Shown here in pieces: positions 22,001 to 28,714 of a stretch of 41,094 bases of DNA. Source of the stretch: a virus. The first letter of the stretch is position 1. Each line of letters begins with the position of its first letter. The translations under genes were made by a program, and so were the position numbers. The notes below the pieces were generated by a model. The model worked only from the letters and a program-made list of their open reading frames with translations. It was not told the origin of the DNA and did not search any database. Location: positions 1 through 41,094 of IMG/VR virus record IMGVR_UViG_3300009183_000166; one strand, written 5' to 3'.

Positions 22001-23976
22001 AAGAGAAAACACTAGTAGGAAACGGCACGTCTACAATATTCAAAATAGGTTTAAACATATTTGAATCCAATTCGTTATTGGTGTATGTTGACAAAGTTAA
22101 GAAAGAGTATCAAGGAACATCACCGTTTGATTATTCTATAGATTTTGTATCTAATGAAGTATTGTTTAATACAGCACCTACTGTAGGTATGCTCGTAGAA
22201 TTAATATCTTTTGGAATCGGCGGTGTTGCATTATTAGACTACCAAGAATTTATTGCAGACGGAACAACTAACTTGTTCTTAACCAATGCAAATTACAAAG
22301 ACACTGAAATGGTTTCAGTATCAGTTAACGGAATCTACGAAGATACCGGGTTTATCAATAGCACTAATGTAGTAGATACATTAGAAAAAACATTAATACA
22401 ATTCGGAACTACACCGTTAGCCAATTCAGTAATTAAAATATTATCAATTGGTCCCGGTGCAACATCGACGGGCATTGTTAGAGTACATTCTCAAGAATTT
22501 GAATTTGAAGGCAGCACACGAAGTTTTGAAATTACCGATCTAAGCATTCAACCAAAAGGTTCAGTAGTTGCCTCAGCGATAGTTGAACTTAACGGAACAA
22601 TTCTTCAGGGTGTAGATACTATCTCATCAATATATGACGGAGTAACAAATACGTTTATTATCGGTATAGATCCACTCGAAGGAGCAGGTACAGTATTGTC
22701 GTCTAATTTAAAAGTTTTTGTCAATAATGAGTTAACTGAATTTGTTAAAGATTACATTTATAATGGTCCTACAAAACAATTAATAATTACCAAGGCTTTG
22801 GCTGAAGGTGATGCTATCAAGATTGAAAATGACTTTAGAGCCGAGTACACAATCTCTACTGATTCAACAGTTACTATATTGACTTTAAACAACACCCTAC
22901 CAATGTTAACAACGAACGAAACAAACAACGACATTGTTAAGATCACATGGTTCAGTGAATATCCGTCTATGGAGATAGTGTCAGACGAATATGTTGGCGG
23001 AAAAATTAATTATCAATTAGGATTTACACCGTTAGATGCCAGTTATGTTTGGGTATTTAAAAACGGAGAAAGACTTGTTCAGGATAGAGAATTTTATGTT
23101 TCATTACCTCGAGGCGTTGTGTATCTAACAGATCCAACAACATCCAGCGATACTATTAAAATAGTAATATTTGGTTCTAAAATATATAGATCGCCGAGTG
23201 CGTATGAAATCCATAAAGATATGTTAAACGGCTATTCCTTTAAGAGATATAGCGTTGATAGCAAAGTAACTCTAAGTAAAGAGTTAACATACTACGACCA
23301 AGAAATTGTTGTAACAGATGCTACAACTTTAGCAGAACCCATAAGAGAAAGAAACATCCCTGGGACTTTGCTAATTAATAATGAACGAATTGAATATCTA
23401 CAAAAAATTGGCAATAAACTAACACAATTAAGACGTGGAGTTAGCGGAACAGCTATTGCACCAAGCCACAGCGCGGGAAGTTTTGTAGTTGATATTGGTA
23501 GAAATGAAACTATTCCTTATAAAGAAAGTCAAAATAAATTGGACTTTATAAGCGATGGTAGTACATTATTAGTTGGACCGTTGGATTTTATCCCAACAAA
23601 ATCCAGCAGAATATGGACTAACGCAACAACAGTTACAATACCAGAAGACCATGGACCTTGTGATGAATTTGAAGTATTTGCAGGTGGAGAACGATTGAGA
23701 AAAGATTCTCTGCAGGTATACAGCGAATCAAACGGAGCTTCGAGTCCATCTTCAGATATTATTTTAGAAGCTGATTTTTCAGTAGATGGAGTTACTCCGT
23801 ATATTAGATTAACATCTAAAATTCCTGCCGGAACTAGAATTTCAATTATTAAAAAGGTAGGCAATATTTGGTACGAAAAAGGTGCTACAACAGTCAGCAA
23901 GGGCATTACATTGTTAGAAAACACTACCGCTATTGCTGCGTTCATAGCTAAAAAGACTACTAGACTGCCCGAATAA
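10063..23976 (+). CDS. gp7: Giant mosaic baseplate protein, gp7-like N-terminus (4637 residues)
   Basis: A single open frame of 4637 residues, against 1032 for T4 gp7. The N-terminus (RRSIDLLPQVFQTPANEKFM, QPGVLQKTVGYVGKR, ITSQEHYSWNPPIDWDKFIN and YREYYWEPAGP, residues 12-165) matches the large gp7-like structural proteins of aquatic T4-like phages. Further in I see: five short modules resembling carbohydrate-binding module 5/12 (about 233-275, 1473-1515, 1731-1771, 2215-2260, 2413-2460); six FG-GAP-like blades (about 2184-2790, e.g. FGTSLATSGDGTVLVVGSP); two GxGY repeats (3168-3236 and 3528-3590); several fibre-type repeats with DGSTxxF...VNG patterns (3790-4360); and a NERIEYLQ...LTQLRRGVSGT domain (4403-4486). 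It follows gp6 by 2 bases, the usual place of gp7. Likely role: peripheral wedge plus surface binding. The gp7 name rests on the N-terminus and position only. Confidence 0.75.
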   Translation: MANKIFPKSGLPIRRSIDLLPQVFQTPANEKFMAGVIDPLIQPGVLQKTVGYVGKRYGKTYSGSDIYLNTDQTLRSRYQLEPGVIIKNQDPEANTHAHTVSNDIESFHDYLDFKNQLKFFGNENERDDLITSQEHYSWNPPIDWDKFINYREYYWEPAGPPAVPVSGQSKGIISTYKVSLGTGSSFIFTPDGYINNPLITLYRGQTYKFKVDAPNQGFVIRTNYDVGTLYFRPEMSYSKGQMTIFDGSVWKAKIDIPAGDGSTITTASQDWEYISLVSVGTPSDYNKGVTNNRIENGILTFQVPYDAPDVLYYQSIIDPNKFGQFVISNIESNTELNVEKEILGKSSYTSSNGVQFSNGMVIDFTGTVLPAKYSKDTWVIDGVGDQITLIKFNDLIVPIISKTVPEVLFDDGGFDMGPFADASQYPGEKDYITISRSSLDRNPWSRYNRWFHRSILENAYKTRGQDFPASETARAKRPIIEFVPGLQLINHGSVAKEAVDFVDSFTKDVFSTIEGSLGYNIDGEFLFEGARILVISDPDILANNKIYQVEFIKHNNRTQIHLRATEDSDPIIGEGVIVKRGKEFGGTMFYYNGSNWVQSQRKLKVNQQPKFDAFDETGTSFSDATYYPTTTFTGTEILSYKVGSSTADKELGFSLSYLNIDNIGDIQFSWAWDTDLFYYTINQELFSKSISTGFYQVNGNNANGWITTDNAFIQPIIDSTIITQSTNSISLNSIDWSLATDKTLLKINFYLNGVRFVDSYTRVGSTFTFNNTTFAVKDVVSVKIITTLEPNEGYYEIPVGLEKNPLNQILTSFTLGQAIDHLSSAVEFEEEFVGSLPGVSNLRDIVDYQKYSKRFLKHSGLTPLAINLLSDKTSNIVKSIQYAKKSYTEYKNNFLLKATEIDFNENVADFVDDIINELTKTKSENSPFSDSDMIGSGAYTSIDYTVDDTGINTFALSEKFGLDTLSRKAVYVYINEQQLLYTTEYEFNPTFGFVILKVQLTRGDQIQIREYVSTAYNHIPPTPSSMGLYKKYTPAKFLDDTYITPQMVIQGHDGSITVAYDDYRDDLLLELEYRIYNNIKVTYNRDIFNIDDIVGGYYYTDSTYSKAQMDNIVVQEFLKWVQNTNINYTLNEYFDSENSFTYTYTNMADPTGTINLPGYWRGVYQWFYDTDRPHRCPWEMLGFSEQPDWWESEYGPAPYTSGNLLLWEDLKDGIIRQGDRAGTYARYKRPTILSHIPVDGDGKLLSPLDSNLAQNFSLINNRGPFVLGDISPAEYAWRASSEWPFAVAMAMTLLKPFEFINDSFDLSKTKINIIGQTVNSETNLFVTPADIMLPGVGADLTVGLVKYLAGYLKSRGLELPEYESRLQNLDVALSTRLSGFADKAQQKYLLDSKSPNSASSSVFIPQENYDIVFNVSSPISNLTYSGVIVEKSEGGWIITGYDNIHPYFNYHEARPNRGDPIITVGGVSEDFTDWAQDTNFNNGRIVRYRNDFYRALKTHTSIGEFDSTLWKKLPNIPLTGGVEAQRRRSFNALNPQKLVYGTKLTSIQDVVDFLLGHENYLISVGFKFDSFDPTIKSATNWLTSSKEFMYWTTHNWAIGSLITLSPAAEKIDITMPVGVADNLLDGFYDYQILKADGKVLPVSNINVNRGFQSITVETVNTTNGIYFLKIYFVLKEHVVIFNDRTVFNDVIYDKTTGYRQDRIKTQGFVTVDWDGDYTSPGFLFDNVNIQKWQPFTDYKSGDIVSYRSYNWTSLTNQIGVESFDDTYWTKLDSDPKKQLVSNFDYKINQFEDYFEVSADGLGNNQRNLARHSIGYQERDYLQNLAEDPVTQFQLYQGFIKEKGTANSITKVFDKLSNSTSGSVELKEEWAFRVGRLGGVDQLREVEMTIYKDSFVINPQPIIIATESLDSITDQYYRVLKTDFTIDPNKYSVDINPTTGDSLLSRTPGYVKTDQIAFIVSSRDSILDLDIANFNENDNVWVTFDNYSWTVLRFNQSPILVITNITKEKTKVTIELGRFHECKVDDIVGITDIVNLTGFFKIVSITPRTITVEVSSKAQAPEWDGSSVVNLNLFTEARFSDYEALSPQQAALLKTGSKVWIDNNTTTGWEVIEKKKQFVTKELIDAGIAEPSHLGTKVLYNALTRQTFASIPNTGYVMIYAESLTGLGVTQVLSPAESIRPSVTGSFGQSMALSPDGTQLIVGSPLAGALKSYYKGTFNPSTAYASNEIVQWDNRLWAAQVSMATPPYPTASSTTWIPQDIIPITSSGTSSGFTKQGMISVYRWTGQRWQITNSYLSPRPIDNETFGSEITISQSGTTYYASVAAKAAFGNKGRVYLFKGTTLGDNTVSWKILSVDNTNFALPQQLALGADGSSLNLDVEIIKDGDEFGTSLATSGDGTVLVVGSPNSDGQYFENYRGWWKSDIVYNQGEVVKYENNYYQLADSTSATAVDPSNAGWDEVGDSSAQASGKVFVYKKDTDDKYNLIQTIDAGSLVLIDDTPSIVNSRAVVTSSLDNSVTLKNTTGIVINMPLMVSGTSFGGLISGTTYYVKEILQYGVNGKIKVSRTFGGSVLTLTTATGSLDITAGGTPDINVGDQFGYSIDIDYTGSTLIISSPKADVNFQNQGSAYVFKTNSLESIEYRLKQKLESFEKYPNEFFGQTVSISSSGNRIAIGAKNTPFTVLTKLDLTKETTFDQGRTRFVERAGYAGGVYVFEKKINQFFLVEKLGIEASPYESFGYTLDCTDSEIAVGSPDYRAPVDTGSGISFDGAMIGTVRLFTKDPTVNSWEILEQQAPLVDIRKIKSISMYDTVKNVKVQDIDYVDHAKLKILNLAEKEIKFKTLYDPATYTIGTDEQAVDSTTAWAEKNVGKLWWDLSKVKWKYYEQGDIAYKTSNWNGLVEGSSVDVYEWVQTRLLPSEWSIVADTTEGLALGISGQPKYADDTVYSIKELYNSITGQISGTLYFYWVKNKTTIPENMPGREISSATVSSYIANPSASGIAHLAIIDSDKFIAYNFKSIMSSDTAVINIQYFKNSDKLNPIHNEYQLLTEDHILSRPTDTLETKWFDSLIGVDEQGGSVPDPNLPAKQKYGLSFRPRQSMFINRAPILKIVVTKVNEFLLTAPWADQIVVEDLNLIDFSPDQALNLYDQSVDTYEALQTVGTTRIKQATLTVNISNNQISSIDIVDPGFGYRVTPPVNIYGDGSGASATAVLDNQGRIASVTVISKGKKYSEATATIRQFAVLVTSDETTKGFWGIYSWDNERQTFYRSQAQAFDTTRYGYASDWWAEGYSIKTRITTEIPDISYEPLLTTAIGDLIRAKQYGNGDWAVFEKVSDSPEFFTRYKLVGRGTGTIQLAESLWNNKLSGIGFDNTVSFDTDSYDIDNSKELRIILQRIKKYLFIGENENEWNKLFFASVRYALAEQQYIDWAFKTSFLNATHYVGELKEKLNYKNDNLESYQNYINEVKPYRTTIREYISSYEKIDRVGAANTDFDLPPTFSVVEGKILPVVSSDETSLMYPWRSWLDNHTYEIVSIEISNSGSGYIQAPNVLITGDGTGVVAKAYISNGKVSGVSILNAGKGFTAAPTISLVGGNASSDDTATAVAIIGNTKARTFNLGIKFDRFTKDGFLSSLDNFQQFRANGYSATFELTYAPTRDKTQIQVLKNNQVVLGDEYKITLFKSSTDTFSLLKGKIIFVEVPAGPDAATGYLGDLIEIYYVKNDELLDSVNRISKYYYPLAGMKGKDLGQLMTGIDYGGVQVQGTTFDVTGGWDALPWFTDAWDSVESSADFYVICDGSTTAITLPFTPLAGQEINVYLKRTGSGLGRSPTTIQTLGPDASPTVVYEPVISDQPTIRVDGAVLTNPNALMPTFIGDGSTRVVEIGDYIHTNAGDTLIFRTVDSDGSVTINDTNLLDTKLSGGSFAAMGPAYITATGTRAEDITIDGGKLISPDQVPAPEENVPGQILDSVSIKVFTTDSDGAAPLQEKTLVGNGTSTIFKIGLNIFESNSLLVYVDKVKKEYQGTSPFDYSIDFVSNEVLFNTAPTVGMLVELISFGIGGVALLDYQEFIADGTTNLFLTNANYKDTEMVSVSVNGIYEDTGFINSTNVVDTLEKTLIQFGTTPLANSVIKILSIGPGATSTGIVRVHSQEFEFEGSTRSFEITDLSIQPKGSVVASAIVELNGTILQGVDTISSIYDGVTNTFIIGIDPLEGAGTVLSSNLKVFVNNELTEFVKDYIYNGPTKQLIITKALAEGDAIKIENDFRAEYTISTDSTVTILTLNNTLPMLTTNETNNDIVKITWFSEYPSMEIVSDEYVGGKINYQLGFTPLDASYVWVFKNGERLVQDREFYVSLPRGVVYLTDPTTSSDTIKIVIFGSKIYRSPSAYEIHKDMLNGYSFKRYSVDSKVTLSKELTYYDQEIVVTDATTLAEPIRERNIPGTLLINNERIEYLQKIGNKLTQLRRGVSGTAIAPSHSAGSFVVDIGRNETIPYKESQNKLDFISDGSTLLVGPLDFIPTKSSRIWTNATTVTIPEDHGPCDEFEVFAGGERLRKDSLQVYSESNGASSPSSDIILEADFSVDGVTPYIRLTSKIPAGTRISIIKKVGNIWYEKGATTVSKGITLLENTTAIAAFIAKKTTRLPE
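10101..10122. repeat. 22-bp perfect palindrome at the 5' end of the giant gene
   Basis: A fully self-complementary 22-base sequence: arms TAGAAGATC and GATCTTCTA (9 bp) around a central TATA. It begins 38 bases after the giant gene's ATG and encodes the conserved RRSIDLLP segment. As RNA it would form a 9-bp hairpin with a four-base loop close to the start codon, downstream of the initiating ribosome. It may be incidental to the coding sequence, but it is unusually perfect. Confidence 0.85.
16612..18330 (+). other. Predicted beta-propeller segment with inserted binding modules, inside the giant gene
   Basis: Six repeats of an FG-GAP/integrin-alpha-like blade (pattern F-G-x-S/T-x-x-x-x-x-D/S-G-x-x-x-x-V/I-G/S-S/A-P) start near residues 2184, 2302, 2383, 2591, 2650 and 2732. 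Examples are FGQSMALSPDGTQLIVGSP and FGYTLDCTDSEIAVGSPD. Two CBM5/12-like insertions (YASNEIVQWDNRLWAA and YNQGEVVKYENNYYQLAD) interrupt the blades after the first and third repeats. A seventh blade may be too divergent to see. Propellers of this type usually bind ligands or partner proteins. Confidence 0.6.
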
Positions 23977-23979
23977 ATA
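23972..23979 (+). promoter_or_regulatory. T4-type late promoter element overlapping the giant gene's stop codon
   Basis: GAATAAATAC at 23971-23980 includes the TAA stop (23974-23976) of the giant gene. It matches the string before the baseplate operon and before the gene at 31392. A transcript would start around 23986, so it would serve the virion protein gene and the fibre genes after it. Confidence 0.55.
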
Positions 23980-24005
23980 CTACTATGGAATCACAAGAGA
24001 CTAAC

Positions 24006-24647
24006 ATGCCAGAAAATAACGATCAAAACAAACAACAAACAACTCGTCCAAACGAAACGGGCGGGTTCCATTTTGAAGGACATATCAAAATTTGGTATCC
24101 TGAAACCGGTGAGATTGCTGTTGATAAGCGAAATGCTATACATTACGAAAATATGTCAGTAGCAATGGTTAACAGTTTATCGAATCAGGGCAACGGCACC
24201 ATATACGAAATGGTATTTGGCACCGGCGGCACTGTGGTTGATCCAACAGGATTAATAACATATTTGACTCCAAATACTATTGGTATTAATTCTAGTTTAT
24301 ATAATCAAACATATAACAAAATTGTTGATCAAGGTATTATTGAAAATACTGATCCTATTAGAAACAAAATGGAAATACGCCATGTTAGTGGAGCAACCTA
24401 CAGTGATATTATAGTAACCTGTTTGCTTGATTACGGCGAGCCCCTGGGACAAGAAGCATTTGATAATTCCGTTGATTTATCTGGCAATTTCGTATTCGAC
24501 GAACTAGGATTAAAATCATTTCATCCAGATGGTGGCAAACTGTTAACCCATGTAGTATTTCACCCTGTACAAAAATCCTTAAACAGATTATTGCAGATTG
24601 ACTATACAATTCGTATACAAAGTCTAACTGGTTTCACTGAGGTCTAA
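24006..24647 (+). CDS. Virion structural protein of the 'NAIHYENMS' type
   Basis: 213 residues from ATG 24006. An in-frame ATG at 23985 would add MESQETN. I prefer 24006 because the late promoter at 23972-23979 would start RNA at about 23986, leaving the earlier ATG without a leader, and because the purine-rich AAGAGA lies 5 bases before 24006. Motifs: EGHIKIWYPETGEIAVDKRN, NAIHYENMSVAMV, MVFGTGGTVVDPTG, ITYLTPNT, NKMEIRHVSGATYSDI, VTCLLDYGEP, HVVFHPVQKSLNRLLQIDYT. I remember this family in aquatic T4-like phages, between the gp7-like protein and the fibres, with no assigned role. Its place suggests a baseplate-fibre connector. It shows no resemblance to T4 gp8 that I can see. The N-terminus (QNKQQTTRPNE) is polar and likely disordered. 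Confidence 0.65.
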   Translation: MPENNDQNKQQTTRPNETGGFHFEGHIKIWYPETGEIAVDKRNAIHYENMSVAMVNSLSNQGNGTIYEMVFGTGGTVVDPTGLITYLTPNTIGINSSLYNQTYNKIVDQGIIENTDPIRNKMEIRHVSGATYSDIIVTCLLDYGEPLGQEAFDNSVDLSGNFVFDELGLKSFHPDGGKLLTHVVFHPVQKSLNRLLQIDYTIRIQSLTGFTEV

Positions 24648-24649
24648 AC

Positions 24650-26782
24650 ATGCCATATCAAATTAAATTTACAGATAGCAACAATAAGACTGATCTTACA
24701 GTTTATGACAATACGTCAAACTTTGATACCAGCTTGGTATTTCCTGGTCGAAATCAAACAGGATACGGACAAATTATTGCAGAGAATTTTTTACATCTAT
24801 TAGAAAATTTTGCTAACGATGAAGAACACAGACCAGTTAATCCAGTAGAAGGACAACTATGGTATGATACCACAAACGGTATCTTACAAATATGGGACAA
24901 CTCAAGTTGGAAGGCAGCATCAAACATACAGAAAGGACCAACCGAGCCGGCTGTTGACACAGCGAAAGTTGGTGAACTTTGGGTTGATACTACCAATCAA
25001 CAATTGCGTATTTTCTCTGGAGGAGAAAACGGTCGTTGGATTTTAGTTGGCCCGAGTGAAAGCTCTATTGATGGTTTACGATATGGACCTACAGTAGAAA
25101 GAATTTCTGACAGTGATAACACAACTAGAAGTGTGTTAGTATTTTATATTGCTGATATCCCTGTTATTATTTTTAGCAAGGACACGTTTACCCCTAAAGT
25201 TATTTTAAATGGTTTTCCGATTATAAAATCTGGTATTAACCTTAACGTTCCAAGCCTTTCGGAATCTGTAAATTTTGAAGGTGGATTGCTTCCTAAATTA
25301 TATGGAACTGCACTTGCCGCAGATGCATTAATTGTAAATGGTGATACAATTAGTTCTGGTTCGTTTTTAAGATCAGACACAGCCAATACGATATCTGCTG
25401 CTGGATTTAACATTGCAAATAACACCGGTATAACATTAGGTGCTGATAGAACATTTACATTGTCGACAACAGCAACCTCTGCTAGAATTTTTAATTCTCA
25501 AACTGGCAGCAGTATTGACCTTCAAACGAACATCGACGGAAGAGCAACAGCTATCATTCGAATAATTAATGACAAGGTTGGTATTAATAACGAAACTCCA
25601 GACGAAGCATTAGATATTGTCGGAAACGTAAAAACAAGTGGATCAATTATCGTTACTAACACTAACGAAGCCACAGGGTTTAGTGATGCCAGTCTTAGAA
25701 CGGAAGGCGGAGCTTCAATTGCAAAAAATCTTAAGGTTGGTTCTGATCTTGAAATATCAGGAACAACAATATTGGCAGCTACACAGCCTAAAACGACTGA
25801 TACTTATAACCTAGGAACAGCATCAAAACGTTGGAAAGAAGTTAGAGCAAAAACAATTATTGCTGAAACGATTTCCGGAGTACTTGATGGTAACATCAGC
25901 GGAAACGCCAATACTGCTACTAACCTTAAAAATATTACAACATTCCAGCTATCTGGAGATGTTATCAGCACAAACATTATTAGATTTGACGGACAGGTAG
26001 AAAGCAATTCAAAGATTTTTAATACACAGTTAACAGCAAATATTATTTCAGCTAAACCCGAACCGTCTCCTGCAGTTTCTAAATCTACAGATTATGTATT
26101 AACATACAGGAGTGTAGGAGCAACAGGACTTTATAAACAGACAAGAGATACATTTGTTGGAGATTTAGGAGTACCGATAGGCTCGGTCCTTCCGTACGCA
26201 GGACCAAATGTTCCATACGGATATTTGTTGTGCGACGGATCTGAAGTTGAAATTGCAAAATATCAAGCATTGTATGATACAATCGGAGTTATCTTTAATG
26301 GCCCGACAGTGTTGAATGGCTTTAATACATTTAGACTACCTGATATGAGAGGAAGATTTCCATTAGGTAAGGACAACATGGACAATGGAATTTCAGTGCC
26401 ATTGTCTACAGGATCATATGTTGACGGCGGTGGTGGCACAGCAGGCCGAGTACCAGATACCAAAGCACAAACATTAGGCGGTGATGCAGGACAAAGTTCT
26501 GCAACATTAACACTAGGTAATTTGCCGGAACATACACATTCATTCCAGAACGGCGCAACTCAGTATTCTGCATTGCGTGTTGATACTGCAATTAACCCAC
26601 CAGCAACAACAGGCTTAGGACCAACTGCTCCAGGTCAAGCGCAGTATTTTAATAATTCAGGACCAGTTACTAAACCAGACCCAACATTTGCATTAGCACA
26701 ACCGGTTGGTATTATGAATCCGTATCTAACAATTAACTATATTATTAGATCTGGTCCACCTGCATTTAGTACACTAATATAA
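24650..26782 (+). CDS. Tail fibre protein with C-terminal phage tail collar domain
   Basis: 710 residues. The N-terminal 130 residues form the domain shared with the genes at 26801, 28715 and 31392: GYGQIIAENFLHLLENFAND, EGQLWYDTTNGILQIWDNSSW, VGELWVDTTNQQLRIF. The middle (220-500) has fibre-type beta repeats (IVNGDTISSGSFLRSDTANT, DGNISGNANTATNLKNI). The C-terminal 200 residues are a tail collar domain: VPIGSVLPYAGPNVPYGYLL then CDGSEV, FRLPDMRGRFPLGKD, LPEHTHSF and GIMNPYLTINYIIRSG. Collar domains occur in short tail fibres (T4 gp12) and in many side fibres. This is the only one of the four paralogues with this ending. The start lies 2 bases after the previous stop, with GAGG at 24639-24642. 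Confidence 0.85.
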   Translation: MPYQIKFTDSNNKTDLTVYDNTSNFDTSLVFPGRNQTGYGQIIAENFLHLLENFANDEEHRPVNPVEGQLWYDTTNGILQIWDNSSWKAASNIQKGPTEPAVDTAKVGELWVDTTNQQLRIFSGGENGRWILVGPSESSIDGLRYGPTVERISDSDNTTRSVLVFYIADIPVIIFSKDTFTPKVILNGFPIIKSGINLNVPSLSESVNFEGGLLPKLYGTALAADALIVNGDTISSGSFLRSDTANTISAAGFNIANNTGITLGADRTFTLSTTATSARIFNSQTGSSIDLQTNIDGRATAIIRIINDKVGINNETPDEALDIVGNVKTSGSIIVTNTNEATGFSDASLRTEGGASIAKNLKVGSDLEISGTTILAATQPKTTDTYNLGTASKRWKEVRAKTIIAETISGVLDGNISGNANTATNLKNITTFQLSGDVISTNIIRFDGQVESNSKIFNTQLTANIISAKPEPSPAVSKSTDYVLTYRSVGATGLYKQTRDTFVGDLGVPIGSVLPYAGPNVPYGYLLCDGSEVEIAKYQALYDTIGVIFNGPTVLNGFNTFRLPDMRGRFPLGKDNMDNGISVPLSTGSYVDGGGGTAGRVPDTKAQTLGGDAGQSSATLTLGNLPEHTHSFQNGATQYSALRVDTAINPPATTGLGPTAPGQAQYFNNSGPVTKPDPTFALAQPVGIMNPYLTINYIIRSGPPAFSTLI

Positions 26783-26800
26783 GGCGTCTAGGACAAGAAC

Positions 26801-28693
26801 ATGGCATATCAAATTAACAAAACAGACGGAACTATAGTATCTACAGTTCCAGATGGTCAGATAGATCAATCTTCTACTGACTTAACTCTTATCGGTAAAA
26901 ACTACAGCGGCTTTGGTGAAATATTCAATGAAAACTTAATAAAGCTGTTAGAAAATTTTGCCGGAGCCGACACACCAACTCACCCAATACGTGGTCAAGT
27001 ATGGTTTGATACTTCAGAAAATAGAGTAAAAGTTTATAACGGAAATGAATTTATACCAGTAAGTTCTGCAACAATCTCAGGCTCACAGCCTTTGACTTTG
27101 GGTGCAGGAGACTTATGGTTTAACAGCATCGAAAAACAATTATATTTCTTCGACGGATCGAACACAATCTTATTAGGACCAGCCTATGCTGCCAGTCAGG
27201 GATTGAGTGGTCTTAAAGTTGTAAGTATTTTAGATACGCTAAACCAAACACGAGTTGTAACATATCTTTATAACAATGGAATATTATTAGGAATCTTTTC
27301 AAAAGATTCGTTCACACCAAAATCTGCCATTCAAGGATTTTCCGGAACTATCGGTGCAGGTTTCAATGCAGGAACAGTTGCTAATTTTAAATTTTATGCA
27401 ACTGCCACAAATTCAGAACAACTAGGCGGTGCAGATGCAACGACTTATGTTCGTAAGGATACTTCAAATATTATTGAAGGGCAACTAAGAATTAATACCG
27501 ACTTAGGAATATCTGTCGGTGATGGTGGACAAGGTTCTATTACAGTAAGCGGAGGAAATGTAATTATTTCAAACTCTGCAACAAACCGAGATATTGTTTT
27601 TAACGTTAGAAAAGGTATTGTACAAGAAGATGCTGTTAAGATTTCGTCAGACTCTCGAACAGTTACAATATACAATGACCAACTTAACAGCCAAACAACC
27701 ATTGGCGGAAATTTAACCGTACAAGGAAACTTAACAGTTAACGGAGATGTTGTTACAGTTAATACAGCTACCTTAGTTGTTGAAGATAAAAATATTGTAT
27801 TGGCAAAACAAACATCTACAGTTCCAACAGATCAAAATGCCAGCGGTGGTGGCATTATCCTACAAGGGGCAAACAGTCATATATTTTTATGGGCTGATTC
27901 TAGCGGACTTGCTCCACAACAAACAACAGCGGCCGCCACTCTAGCAGGGTATAATGATTCAATCCCACAACTACTAGGAACAGCATGGAACAGTTCTGAA
28001 CATATTAATATAGCTGCTGGAAAATATTTTGCCATCAACGGAGTTGAAGTATTATCAGCAACATCGTTGGGGTCTGGAATTACTAGTATTCCTGGTGTTA
28101 CATCTTTTGGTACATTAAGTACACTTAATGTAGGTCCAGCAAGCGTTGCTACAGTACGAATACAAAATAATAGAATATCATCGATCAACGCAGCATTGCC
28201 TAATTTAGAAATTTCTTCATTAGGCGGCAGTATTGCATTAATTGGTACTCCTAAAATCACTGGATTAGGAACACCTGCTGCATCTAACGATGCTACAAAT
28301 AAAGCATACGTCGATGCGTCAATTAGATCAAGAGCAGTAGTATTATCATTGGTAATTCCAATGGACTCTGCAGGCAATCCAACAATTACCAACGGATATA
28401 TTGCTGGCACATTATTGCCAGAAATTGCACCCGTTGCCGAATATGATGTAAACACGTTTGCAAGAGTATTCTGTATGGAATTGAGTAATTTACCATCAAC
28501 ACTAAGTCTTAACATTGGATCCCCCGGAACCAATGTGTTCACAGTGGCAGCGGGTGGATCAGCATCAGCAATTACCAGTTTATCAGTACCGGCACAGTCA
28601 TTAAATGCGCAAATATTGAATCCTGTTAGAAGTGTTAGAACATTTAGAATTATAGGCAGTGCTTGGACATTCGTTGGAAGTGTAACAATATAA
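26801..28693 (+). CDS. Tail fibre protein, paralogue 2
   Basis: 630 residues. The first 140 repeat the shared N-terminal domain (GKNYSGFGEIFNENLIKLLE, RGQVWFDTSENRVKVYNGNE, AGDLWFNSIEKQLYFFDG), which probably attaches the fibre to the baseplate or to the other fibres. Around 300-350 is the widespread fibre motif LTVNGDVVTVNTATLVVEDK with NIVLA, followed by GGGIILQGANSHIFLW. Near 490 there is a KITGLGTPAASNDATNKAYV segment (pattern 'ATNKAYVDA'). The C-terminal 110 residues (SLVIPMDSAGNPTITNGYIA, EYDVNTFARVFCMELSN, FRIIGSAWTFVGSV) form a compact end domain that I do not recognise; it may bind receptor. AGGA at 26790-26793 serves the start. Confidence 0.8.
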   Translation: MAYQINKTDGTIVSTVPDGQIDQSSTDLTLIGKNYSGFGEIFNENLIKLLENFAGADTPTHPIRGQVWFDTSENRVKVYNGNEFIPVSSATISGSQPLTLGAGDLWFNSIEKQLYFFDGSNTILLGPAYAASQGLSGLKVVSILDTLNQTRVVTYLYNNGILLGIFSKDSFTPKSAIQGFSGTIGAGFNAGTVANFKFYATATNSEQLGGADATTYVRKDTSNIIEGQLRINTDLGISVGDGGQGSITVSGGNVIISNSATNRDIVFNVRKGIVQEDAVKISSDSRTVTIYNDQLNSQTTIGGNLTVQGNLTVNGDVVTVNTATLVVEDKNIVLAKQTSTVPTDQNASGGGIILQGANSHIFLWADSSGLAPQQTTAAATLAGYNDSIPQLLGTAWNSSEHINIAAGKYFAINGVEVLSATSLGSGITSIPGVTSFGTLSTLNVGPASVATVRIQNNRISSINAALPNLEISSLGGSIALIGTPKITGLGTPAASNDATNKAYVDASIRSRAVVLSLVIPMDSAGNPTITNGYIAGTLLPEIAPVAEYDVNTFARVFCMELSNLPSTLSLNIGSPGTNVFTVAAGGSASAITSLSVPAQSLNAQILNPVRSVRTFRIIGSAWTFVGSVTI

Positions 28694-28714
28694 TGAAATT
28701 TAGGAGCGGCTCAA

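Noticed and set aside
23529-23945. Minus-strand open frame of 138 codons at the end of the giant gene
   Set aside because: Antisense shadow of the conserved C-terminal region of the giant protein.
27877-28542. Minus-strand open frame of 221 codons
   Set aside because: Long, but antisense to fibre paralogue 2, whose frame carries recognisable fibre motifs; the antisense product is low-complexity and lacks a ribosome site.
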